A DNA stretch of 7,539 nt from QNES01 sp023143415 (GTDB lineage Bacteria; Pseudomonadota; Gammaproteobacteria; Beggiatoales; Beggiatoaceae): the NCBI GenBank assembly GCA_030632725.1, contig DAOVUF010000243.1, positions 1-7,539 of the forward strand. Direction: 5' to 3'. A program made the position numbers and the translations under genes. Of this stretch, positions 1 to 5,997 are shown one piece after another. Position 1 is the stretch's first letter. The number at the start of each line of letters is the position of its first letter. The notes under the pieces are model-generated. The model worked only from the letters and a program-made list of their open reading frames with translations, was not told the origin of the DNA and made no database searches.

Positions 1-1128
1 ACATTTTTCACCATAAAAGCTCCATCCTAATAAGGTGGTGAAAGCAAATATCGCAGAGGCAAGGGCAACAATATAGCCACCAAAATTCGGTAAAGCGATT
101 TCAAATGCGGCTGATGATAAAGATGCGCCAGTCGCGCCAGTCGTCCATGCTCCAGAGATAATAATCACCAAACCCGTAATGCTACAAACGATAATCGTAT
201 CAATAAAAGTCTCCAACATAGCAATAACGCCTTGTCGCACGGGACTATCTGTACGAGCCGTCGCTTGTGCTATTGGTGCGCTACCTAAACCCGCCTCATT
301 AGAAAATACCCCGCGAGCGACACCATAGCGAATAGCAAGCCAAACTCCCGCCCCTGCAAAACCGCCAGTTGCCGCTACTGGTGTAAATGCGTAACTAAAA
401 ATCAGGTTCAAAGCATGGGGTATTTCAGCAGCATGAATGACCAAAATAATCAATCCACATCCCACATAAGCAATACCCATCACAGGCACAAGTTTACCAA
501 CCACTTCTGCAATCCGACGGATTCCCCCAATTAACACTAGCCCAACCAATACAGCTAATGTCACACCAGTGATCCAAGTCGGCACACCAAGTTCAGCACG
601 TAATACATCTGCAACAGAATTAGCTTGCACTGTATTACCAATACCAAAACCTGCTATCGCACCAAAAATGGCAAATGCGGTTCCTAACCAAGCCCAATGG
701 CTTTTTAAACCATTTTTAATGTAATACATGGGACCACCAATATGATTACCGCCCTCATCTTTTTCGCGGTAATGCACAGCACAAACGGCTTCACCATATT
801 TTGTCGCCATGCCCACTAGGGCAGTACACCACATCCAAAACAACGCGCCTGGACCACCTAAAAAAATCGCCGTCGCCACTCCAGCAATATTTCCTGTACC
901 AATGGTTGCAGAAAGGGAAGTCATTAAAGCATTAAAAGGGGTAATATCCCCCTTGCCGCTACTAGAACGTCCCTGCCAGAGCATACGAAAACCATAGATT
1001 AACTTACGAAGGGGTATCAATTGCAGTTTGAGCATTAAATAAATGCCTGTGCCAAGAATAAGCACTAGCATAGCAGGCCCCCAAACAATATTATTGACTT
1101 GAGTCACGTAATGCGTAAAAATTTCCAT
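1..1128 (-). CDS. AGCS-family sodium:alanine/glycine symporter, partial at the C-terminus
   Basis: An inner-membrane Na+-coupled transporter that imports a small neutral amino acid, typically alanine or glycine. I translated 376 codons from an ATG at 1128 to the window edge, where the frame is still open. The usual family length is about 450, so roughly the last 70-80 residues are missing. The AGCS hallmark is clear at residues 75-100 (TIGTGNIAG, then GGPGALFWMW), followed by YGEAVCAVHYRE (111-122), GGPMYYI (131-137), GIGNTVQANS (162-171), VFSNEAGLGSAPIAQA (274-289) and a hydrophobic helix after FIDT (308-311). Hydrophobic segments repeat along the whole chain (for example 15-33, 188-202, 214-231, 312-326). 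An AAAGG Shine-Dalgarno at 1139-1143 lies 10 nt before the start. The gene points away from everything else here and has palindromic repeat copy A directly upstream. The exact substrate cannot be read from sequence. Confidence 0.95.
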   Translation of the reverse strand, partial: MEIFTHYVTQVNNIVWGPAMLVLILGTGIYLMLKLQLIPLRKLIYGFRMLWQGRSSSGKGDITPFNALMTSLSATIGTGNIAGVATAIFLGGPGALFWMWCTALVGMATKYGEAVCAVHYREKDEGGNHIGGPMYYIKNGLKSHWAWLGTAFAIFGAIAGFGIGNTVQANSVADVLRAELGVPTWITGVTLAVLVGLVLIGGIRRIAEVVGKLVPVMGIAYVGCGLIILVIHAAEIPHALNLIFSYAFTPVAATGGFAGAGVWLAIRYGVARGVFSNEAGLGSAPIAQATARTDSPVRQGVIAMLETFIDTIIVCSITGLVIIISGAWTTGATGASLSSAAFEIALPNFGGYIVALASAIFAFTTLLGWSFYGEKC

Positions 1129-1145
1129 CTAAAAAAAACCTTTGT

Positions 1146-1296
1146 GAACCCACTCCACTATTATTCAATTAATAACGACAAAGATAATAACGACAAGGAT
1201 TATTTATAAGAAAGAATAATGAAAAAACATTATAAATCAAATAGTTAATAACATAAGACCGATTGATTATTTTATAAATAATCCTTGTAGTTATTG
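1146..1296. repeat. Palindromic ~150-bp repeat, copy A
   Basis: This stretch matches 1814-1970 in the same orientation, with scattered substitutions and about 6 nt of indels. Weaker similarity runs on to about 1304. It contains the 15-mer AATAACGACAARGAT twice in tandem (1171-1185, 1186-1200) and once inverted (about 1281-1295). The outer arms 1186-1209 and 1272-1295 pair over 24 bp with one mismatch. Inside them a small hairpin, ATAATG - A6 - CATTAT, is kept in both copies. It lies between the 3' end of the GIY-YIG gene and the start of the symporter gene. A perfect TATAAT on the minus strand (1229-1234) could be a -10 element for the symporter, but no good -35 is visible. The layout resembles a MITE or REP-type element; no transposase is present. 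Confidence 0.85.
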
Positions 1297-1331
1297 TGTT
1301 TGGATTAAATATTAGTGGGATAGGTGAATAT

Positions 1332-1711
1332 TTAAAATAATGAATCAGTAAATGGCAATTCTAAACTTGCCCTCATTTTTTCAATCTCTTCTTGAGAAAT
1401 TAAATGTCCCCCATGCCCTAAATCTTTACCGTTATGCGTCATGTTTAATAAAATCACACCATTCATCTTACAGAGTTGAATATGCTGTTGTTCAGAATCA
1501 GTACAACCAGACTCGCAAAAGATTCTTACCTCTGGTTTTCGCCCTTCATTAAGCAGTTGGTTAATCCAGACATTTTTATAGGGATAATTGGGATTAGCTT
1601 TAGCTGTGCTAATATGTTCCCCTAGCCTTTTTTTGGGTTATAAGAACTCCCAATGTAGCGAATTTCTTCAGGATATTTCGGATCAAACATTCCATAAATA
1701 TAAGTCGTCAT
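1332..1711 (-). pseudogene. GIY-YIG family nuclease, frameshifted at a poly-A tract
   Basis: A small GIY-YIG endonuclease gene in two frames. From ATG 1711, behind a strong AGAGGA Shine-Dalgarno (1718-1723, 6 nt spacing), 29 residues run to a TAG at 1622-1624 and include YIYGMFDP and IRYIGSSYNPKK. The next frame continues from 1628 with RLGEHI and stays open for 98 codons to TAA at 1332-1334. The break lies in seven A's (1628-1634). One extra A would give the family's S-x-N-P-x-x-R-L-x-x-H motif with its catalytic Arg, and a 126-residue protein. Further family features are SEQQHI (probable catalytic Glu, restored residue 74) and GVILLN. The tail GHLISQEEIEKMRASL resembles a NUMOD3-type DNA-binding motif of homing endonucleases. 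Direct repeats flank the gene. It could be a decayed gene, a slippage or phase-variable gene, or a sequencing error in the homopolymer. Confidence 0.85.
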
Positions 1712-1813
1712 TATTTTTCCTCTATCAATTAAGCTGTTTTACAATTTCCAATTTTCAGAGCAATGCCATTAAATTAAAAATCAATGTCGTCAAAGTGATC
1801 AAAAAACTTGAAA

Positions 1814-1970
1814 GAACCCATCTTACTATTATTCAATTAATAACGACAAGGATAATAACGACAAGGATTATTTATAAAAAAAGGATAATGAAAAAAACAT
1901 TATAAATCATATAGTTAAAAACTCTGACAGAATGATTATCCTTTCTTATAAATAATCCTTGTAGTTATTG
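1814..1970. repeat. Palindromic ~150-bp repeat, copy B
   Basis: Second copy of the element at 1146-1296, in the same orientation, upstream of the GIY-YIG gene. The 15-mer AATAACGACAAGGAT is tandem at 1839-1853 and 1854-1868 and inverted at about 1955-1969. The hairpin arms are longer than in copy A: 1854-1889 pairs with 1935-1969 with few differences, because GGATAAT on the left is answered by ATTATCC on the right. Homology to copy A starts at GAACCCA (1814) and fades after about 1976. With the preceding stretch 1712-1813, in which I see no gene, this accounts for most of the 366-bp gap before the lipoprotein gene. Confidence 0.85.
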
Positions 1971-2013
1971 TTTGGGTTTTGTATCAAAATCGTTTAGCGA
2001 AGAGATTAAAATA

Positions 2014-2022
2014 TGATACAAT
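2014..2022 (+). promoter_or_regulatory. Extended -10 promoter of the lipoprotein gene
   Basis: TGATACAAT fits the extended -10 pattern TGn-TATAAT, with TACAAT as the hexamer (5 of 6 matches). The upstream -35 candidate (TTTAGC or TTAGCG near 1993-1999) is poor, as is common for extended -10 promoters. Transcription would start near 2029, giving a leader of about 50 nt before the ATG at 2078. That start point argues against translation beginning at the further-upstream in-frame codons. Confidence 0.45.
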
Positions 2023-2077
2023 TTTTTTAATAGATACCATTTTCTCAATGATTGAAATACAAAACGAACGGAACAAT

Positions 2078-2815
2078 ATGAAAAAAATAACATTCATAAT
2101 AACAGCTATTATCATCCTATCTGGATGTGTTGTCACTCCGCCCAATGGAGCATTATTAGATATAGAATACTTTAAAGAAAACGTGATCATTTATGACAAG
2201 GCTTCAAATGCCACTGTCACCTTTTCTACAATCAAAGGATTTCAAAAAAGGCACGGTTTACACAAAGTCGTCTTAAATGACAACTTTTTAAGAGGATTTA
2301 TTAACAAAAAAACAGGTAAAAAAACGTATCAAGTCTATAATGTCATTAATTACGGTGCATCAGGCTCTGGCTCAAGATGGAAACATTTTAATCAAGCCAA
2401 TTACCAAAGATTTCGTCTTGGGGGGATGAAATTCATCTCAGCAACCACGATTAAGAAAGAAGAAGATTGTACTGCTTTACCGCTTTATGGAAAATGCCTT
2501 TATACTGAACATGTCGTTTTCAAAGTGGATGAGGAACTCTTAAAAAATATCGCGAACAGCTACACGCCACGAGTACCCACAGAAAGTGTTTGGCAATACA
2601 AGCTGATTCCAATTTTAGGTCAAAATTATGAGGGAAAAATCTTCGTCGCCGAAATAAGAGGTTTGCTAGAAAGGATGGATAAGTATATCAATACAATGAC
2701 AACAGAGCAGAAAGCGATGATGACACAATTAAGCGCACGCTCCAACTTTTTACAAGTACCTGAACCATTAATTAAAGCACCATCAGCATCATTAGTTTTA
2801 CAGGTGATTCAATAG
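2078..2815 (+). CDS. Predicted lipoprotein of unknown function
   Basis: I do not recognise the family. The 245-residue product begins with a textbook lipoprotein signal: MKK, a hydrophobic stretch at 4-13, and the lipobox L-S-G-C with the lipidated Cys at 17. Val at +2 and +3 suggests outer-membrane sorting. The mature part (about 229 residues) is soluble, lysine-rich and without further membrane segments. It has a Gly/Ser loop (94-99), a Cys pair at 131 and 140 that could form a disulfide, and a WQYKLIPILGQNYEGKI segment (172-188) leading into a helix-like AEIRGLLERM. The open frame extends upstream to 1979, but ATG 2078 is chosen because only it places the signal peptide at the N-terminus and because of the promoter at 2014-2022. 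The ribosome site is weak (GGAAC, 2070-2074). The gene stands alone between the repeat cassette and tonB. Confidence 0.85.
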   Translation: MKKITFIITAIIILSGCVVTPPNGALLDIEYFKENVIIYDKASNATVTFSTIKGFQKRHGLHKVVLNDNFLRGFINKKTGKKTYQVYNVINYGASGSGSRWKHFNQANYQRFRLGGMKFISATTIKKEEDCTALPLYGKCLYTEHVVFKVDEELLKNIANSYTPRVPTESVWQYKLIPILGQNYEGKIFVAEIRGLLERMDKYINTMTTEQKAMMTQLSARSNFLQVPEPLIKAPSASLVLQVIQ

Positions 2816-2842
2816 TTTTTATCCGTTTTAATTGTTAAAATA

Positions 2843-2877
2843 AACGCGAGGTTTTTTGAAAAGTTGAACATCGCGTT
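2843..2877. terminator. Weak hairpin downstream of the lipoprotein gene
   Basis: AACGCGA (2843-2849) and TCGCGTT (2871-2877) can pair over 7 bp around a 21-nt loop that contains a T6 run. There is no U-tract after the stem, so this is a poor intrinsic terminator. It is the only clear GC-bearing stem in the 183-bp spacer before tonB. Confidence 0.25.
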
Positions 2878-2929
2878 AATTGCAAATCACATCAAAAAAC
2901 GATAATCACTAACTAATTTATATTTAAAA

Positions 2930-2948
2930 TTAACAATTAACAATTAAC
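2930..2948. repeat. Short tandem TTAACAA repeat upstream of tonB
   Basis: The heptamer TTAACAA occurs 2.7 times in tandem. Its unit TTAACAATTAA is also the reverse complement of TTAATTGTTAA at 2828-2838, so the spacer could fold back on itself. It may be a regulator site or simple AT-rich sequence; no known operator is recognised. Confidence 0.5.
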
Positions 2949-2998
2949 TCGGCTTTTCAAATTAAATTTTGAACAGAATATTTTCTTGAGAGCAAGAA

Positions 2999-3922
2999 GT
3001 GAATACAACTTTCGTCTATATCGATCCCGTTACCGAAAGATTCGCTGTCGCCTTATTTATTGCAACACTAATACATCTCGTCGTCCTCTACGGCATCGGT
3101 TTTAGTATGCCCGCGCCTGCCAAAACTCTAAATACCACAATGGAAATTATTTTGGTACAAAAAAGTACCGAAAAACCACCAAAAAAAGCGGATTATTTAG
3201 CCCAAGTTTCTCACGAAGGCGGTGGTGAACATTCAAAAAAAGCACGCCCTGTCACACCCACAATCGCGCCATTTCCCGATCAAACCGCTGATCTCGTCTT
3301 CACGCCACCACCACCACAAATTGCGATGGCTCCAAAAGAAGATCAAGTTGAAATAGTCACAACAGAAAAAGAGGTTAAATACCAAGTTGAACAACATGAA
3401 AAAGCAACACCACCCGAAGAACCCTCTAAACAGGGCAATGCTTCAGAAACCTCTGTTGTTGAAGAATATCTTTCTGAAAATGTGTTATTTATCAATGCCG
3501 TTGCTGTAAAACTCGCCAGTATTCAAGCCGAATTAGATGAAAAATTTGAAGACTATACCAAAATTCCCCGCAAAAAATTTATCAGTTCCAGCACAAAAGA
3601 ATATAAGTATGCCAACTATATGGATGCTTGGCGCAGAAAAATTGAACAGGTGGGAACCCAATTTTATCGCAAACAAACTCACCTCAAAAGTCTTGAAGGC
3701 GATTTAATATTAGATGTCGCAATCAACCCCGATGGCACCATATATCACGTTAAAATCAGAAAACCTTCTAAATTAACAGCATTAAATGAAGCCGCATTAC
3801 GCATTGTGCATCTTGCCGCACCTTATGAACTCTTTCCAGAAAATATCCACAAAGAAACTGACATTTTGCACATTACCCGTACTTGGGAATTTCGTTATAA
3901 TGCTTTAAATAGTCGAAAATGA
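2999..3922 (+). CDS. tonB: TonB-family energy transducer
   Basis: An inner-membrane protein that spans the periplasm and passes proton-motive-force energy from ExbB/ExbD to an outer-membrane receptor or another envelope machine. Of its 307 residues, 14-35 form the single N-terminal membrane anchor. The next part (55-145) is Pro/Lys/Glu-rich and includes DYLAQVSHEGGG (65-76) and a PPPP run (103-106). A helical segment follows (about 152-185). The C-terminal TonB domain covers about 209-301, with LEGDLILDVAINPDG (232-246), ALNEAALRIVHLA and a final TWEFRY. The start is GTG at 2999, which puts the anchor at the N-terminus; a modest GAGAG lies a few bases upstream. The DYLAQ...GGG element and the position before ruvX match the TonB3-type genes of Pseudomonas, linked there to surface motility rather than iron uptake. 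That role is inferred from context. Confidence 0.85.
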   Translation: MNTTFVYIDPVTERFAVALFIATLIHLVVLYGIGFSMPAPAKTLNTTMEIILVQKSTEKPPKKADYLAQVSHEGGGEHSKKARPVTPTIAPFPDQTADLVFTPPPPQIAMAPKEDQVEIVTTEKEVKYQVEQHEKATPPEEPSKQGNASETSVVEEYLSENVLFINAVAVKLASIQAELDEKFEDYTKIPRKKFISSSTKEYKYANYMDAWRRKIEQVGTQFYRKQTHLKSLEGDLILDVAINPDGTIYHVKIRKPSKLTALNEAALRIVHLAAPYELFPENIHKETDILHITRTWEFRYNALNSRK

Positions 3923-3960
3923 AAAAGAGAAAGCCATTTGAAAAGGAAAATTAGAAAAAC

Positions 3961-4104
3961 CGTAACTACTCAGGGCAACCACAAGGGATTGCCCCTACGA
4001 CATAATCAGGGAAACCACAAGGGATTGCCCCAGAAGATTTTCGTCCGTCTTCATAAGAATATTGTTGTAGGGGCAATCCTTTATGGTTGCCCTGAGTAGT
4101 TACG
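3961..4104. repeat. REP-like inverted repeat cluster between tonB and ruvX
   Basis: The outer arms 3961-3998 and 4067-4104 are inverted copies of a 38-bp sequence (CGTAACTACTCAGGGCAACC... ending TTGCCCCTAC) with only two mismatches. A third, direct unit lies between them at 4007-4031 (CAGGGAAACCACAAGGG..., one mismatch to 3971-3995). Each unit is itself a small hairpin, GGGCAA...TTGCCC around a 10-nt loop, as in REP/BIME elements. The cluster fills most of the 197-bp spacer and ends 15 bp before the ruvX start, so a transcript running in from tonB would fold here. It could act as a terminator or an mRNA-stability element. Another degraded copy begins at 7478. Confidence 0.9.
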
Positions 4105-4119
4105 AAAAGCCAAACAAAA

Positions 4120-4536
4120 ATGATGTATATAATAGGATTTGATTACGGTACTCGACGGATTGGAATAGCAATAGGACAAACCCTAACAGCTACCGCTCGC
4201 CCCTTAACCATTGTCTCAGTCAAAAAAAGACAAATCAACTGGGCAGATATAACCACCTTAATTCAAGAATGGCAACCCGACGCGCTCGTCGTTGGCTTAC
4301 CCAAACACGCAGACGGTTCAGATAACACAATCACGGCAGCAGTTCGCCGCTTTAGTCGGCAACTACAAATACGTTATCAACTACCCGTTCATACCATTGA
4401 TGAAACACTTTCTTCTGTAGCAGCCGCTGAAAAAATGCTTTCTAGTCCTTTTTCAAAAAAGAAGAATAGAAAGAATTTAGATGCTTTTGCCGCTCAAATT
4501 ATTCTCGAAACCTGGTTTACCGAATGTCAAAAATAG
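4120..4536 (+). CDS. ruvX: RuvX/YqgF RNase H-fold nuclease (putative Holliday junction resolvase)
   Basis: A small cytoplasmic nuclease of the YqgF family, implicated in 16S rRNA 5'-end maturation in E. coli and in Holliday-junction resolution in some other bacteria. The 138-residue length is typical. Its motifs are in order: IGFDYGTRRIGIAIG (5-19) with acidic D8, VVGLPKHADGS (57-67), TIDETLSS (92-99), and KNLDAFAAQIIL (118-129) with D121. All expected acidic residues are present. Two adjacent ATGs (4120 and 4123) are possible starts. No convincing Shine-Dalgarno precedes them, and the REP-like right arm ends 15 bp upstream. The stop overlaps pyrR by 13 nt. In Pseudomonas yqgE sits directly before this gene; here repeats occupy that place. 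Confidence 0.93.
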   Translation: MMYIIGFDYGTRRIGIAIGQTLTATARPLTIVSVKKRQINWADITTLIQEWQPDALVVGLPKHADGSDNTITAAVRRFSRQLQIRYQLPVHTIDETLSSVAAAEKMLSSPFSKKKNRKNLDAFAAQIILETWFTECQK

Positions 4537-5033
4537 CCCATATTGACATGCTACTCCCAAGCATGGCTAATTATTTAAATCAACACCTCAAAACACAAAA
4601 ACGTGATGAAATTCTAATGGTTGGCATACACACCGGCGGCGTGTGGGTAGCAGAACGTCTGCATCAATTACTCAACTTACCACAACCTTTAGGACAACTA
4701 AATATCGCATTTTACCGGGATGATTTTAGCCGCATTGGACTTCATCCTCATGTCAAACCGTCTTCCTTACCGATTGAAGTCGATAATTGCCACATTATAT
4801 TAGTGGATGATGTGCTACATACCGGTCGCACAATACGAGCGGCTCTCAATGAAATATTTGACTATGGTCGCCCTGCCAGTGTAACACTCGCCGTTTTAAT
4901 CGAACGTAACGGACGAGAATTACCCATTCAACCCGATATCATAGGCTGCTCACTCTGTTTAGAAAGTGGCAAAACGGTCAAACTTTGTGGACCAGAACCC
5001 TTATCTTTAGAAATTCGCACCGTCCATGAATAA
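4524..5033 (+). CDS. pyrR: PyrR: pyrimidine operon regulator / uracil phosphoribosyltransferase
   Basis: A type I phosphoribosyltransferase-fold protein. In Gram-positive bacteria PyrR binds UMP and pyr leader RNA and also makes UMP from uracil and PRPP. The Pseudomonas-type homologues lie next to pyrB, and their regulatory role is less clear. The product has 169 residues, a normal length. Visible features are VGIHTGGVWVAERL (33-46), YRDDFSRIG (64-72), the 13-residue PRPP-binding motif around VDDVLHTGRT (94-103), then RAAL, DYGRPA and RELPIQPD (131-138). The start ATG lies inside ruvX (13-nt overlap) with no strong ribosome site, pointing to translational coupling. The 3' end overlaps pyrB by 8 nt. 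I see no PyrR-type antiterminator upstream of the operon. Confidence 0.93.
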   Translation: MSKIAHIDMLLPSMANYLNQHLKTQKRDEILMVGIHTGGVWVAERLHQLLNLPQPLGQLNIAFYRDDFSRIGLHPHVKPSSLPIEVDNCHIILVDDVLHTGRTIRAALNEIFDYGRPASVTLAVLIERNGRELPIQPDIIGCSLCLESGKTVKLCGPEPLSLEIRTVHE

Positions 5034-5997
5034 CATCCAATTAGATCAGCAAGGTCGTCTTAAACATTTCTTAGGCATCGAAGGTTTAAAACGCCATAAG
5101 CTTATTGAAATTTTAAATACTGCCGCCTCATTTCTCAGTATTGACGCAAAAGCCGTTAAAAAAGCCCCCATATTGCGGGGGAAAACCATCATCAACTTAT
5201 TTTTTGAACCCAGCACCCGCACCCGCACGACTTTTGAATTAGCCGCAAAACGTCTCTCAGCAGATGTCTTAAATTTCAATATTGACACCTCCTCAAGTAG
5301 CAAGGGCGAAACCCTTATTGACATGTTGCATAATTTAGAAGCCATGCACTGCGACATGTTTGTTGTTCGCCATAAAGCAGGCGGTGCGGCACATTTCATG
5401 GCACAACATGTTGCCCCCCATATCCACATTATCAATGCCGGCGATGGACAACACGAACATCCCACCCAAGCCATGCTGGATATGCAAACGATTTACCAAT
5501 ACAAAAAAGATTTCGCGCCGCTGCAAGTTGCTATTGTCGGCGATATTCTACACTCACGGGTTGCCCGTTCAGATATTCATGCCTTGACGACTTTAGGGGC
5601 TTCTCAAGTGCGCGTTGTTGGTCCAAAAACATTGATTCCTAAGGGCATAGAAGAATTAGGGGTCAAAGTATTTAACTCTTTAAAAACGGGACTACGCGAT
5701 GTTGATGTTGTCATTATGCTGCGCCTACAACGGGAACGTATGCAATGTGCATTATTGCCCAGTGTATTCGAATATTTTCAATATTATGGACTCACCGAAG
5801 ACGTATTGGCGGTCGCTCATCCAGAAGCCATTGTCATGCACCCCGGTCCCATTAATCGAGGCGTAGAAATTGATTCAACCATCGCAGATGGAAAACGTTC
5901 CGTTATTTTACAACAAGTGAGCAATGGCATTGCAATAAGAATGGCTGTTATGGCAATGACTTTAGGCACAATACCCGAACAAAAAGAGGGACAATAA
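5026..5997 (+). CDS. pyrB: Aspartate carbamoyltransferase catalytic subunit
   Basis: Catalyses carbamoyl phosphate + L-aspartate to N-carbamoyl-L-aspartate, the committed step of pyrimidine synthesis in the cytoplasm. The 323-residue chain has the full active-site set. The carbamoyl-phosphate loop is FFEPSTRTRTTFE (59-71). The SSSKGET loop carries K94, equivalent to E. coli K84. HPTQ is at 145-148 and HSRVARSD at 176-183. The aspartate-binding MLRLQRER is at 231-238 and HPGPINRG at 272-279. It starts inside the end of pyrR (ATGAATAA overlap) and its TAA shares one base with the pyrC' ATG. The short N-terminal extension before LGIEGL and the pseudo-dihydroorotase next door place it with Pseudomonas-type (class A) ATCases. 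No pyrI is present in the window. Confidence 0.97.
   Translation: MNNIQLDQQGRLKHFLGIEGLKRHKLIEILNTAASFLSIDAKAVKKAPILRGKTIINLFFEPSTRTRTTFELAAKRLSADVLNFNIDTSSSSKGETLIDMLHNLEAMHCDMFVVRHKAGGAAHFMAQHVAPHIHIINAGDGQHEHPTQAMLDMQTIYQYKKDFAPLQVAIVGDILHSRVARSDIHALTTLGASQVRVVGPKTLIPKGIEELGVKVFNSLKTGLRDVDVVIMLRLQRERMQCALLPSVFEYFQYYGLTEDVLAVAHPEAIVMHPGPINRGVEIDSTIADGKRSVILQQVSNGIAIRMAVMAMTLGTIPEQKEGQ

Noticed and set aside
1352..1552. Plus-strand open frame of 66 codons
   Set aside because: It lies opposite the downstream half of the GIY-YIG gene and shows no protein-family signal.
1740..1813. Sigma-70 promoter for the GIY-YIG gene using a minus-strand TTGACG
   Set aside because: The only -10-like hexamer (TTTAAT) is at 14-nt spacing, too short to call.
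1588..1905. Plus-strand open frame of about 105 codons with an alternative start
   Set aside because: It is antisense to the GIY-YIG gene and runs into repeat copy B. It has no ribosome site or family features, while the minus strand carries recognisable nuclease motifs.
1146..1970. Insertion sequence
   Set aside because: No transposase is present between the repeats, and the repeats are in direct orientation. No target-site duplication could be defined.
1979..2077. N-terminal extension of the lipoprotein (upstream in-frame starts at 1979, 2014 and 2048)
   Set aside because: Any extension would bury the lipoprotein signal peptide, and most of it lies before the predicted transcription start.
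3961..4104. CRISPR array
   Set aside because: The units are imperfect, partly inverted, few, and not evenly spaced, and no cas gene is near. A REP-like repeat explains them better.
5046..5474. Minus-strand open frames inside pyrB, and likewise inside pyrC' (6149-6475)
   Set aside because: They are shadows of strongly conserved coding sequence on the other strand.
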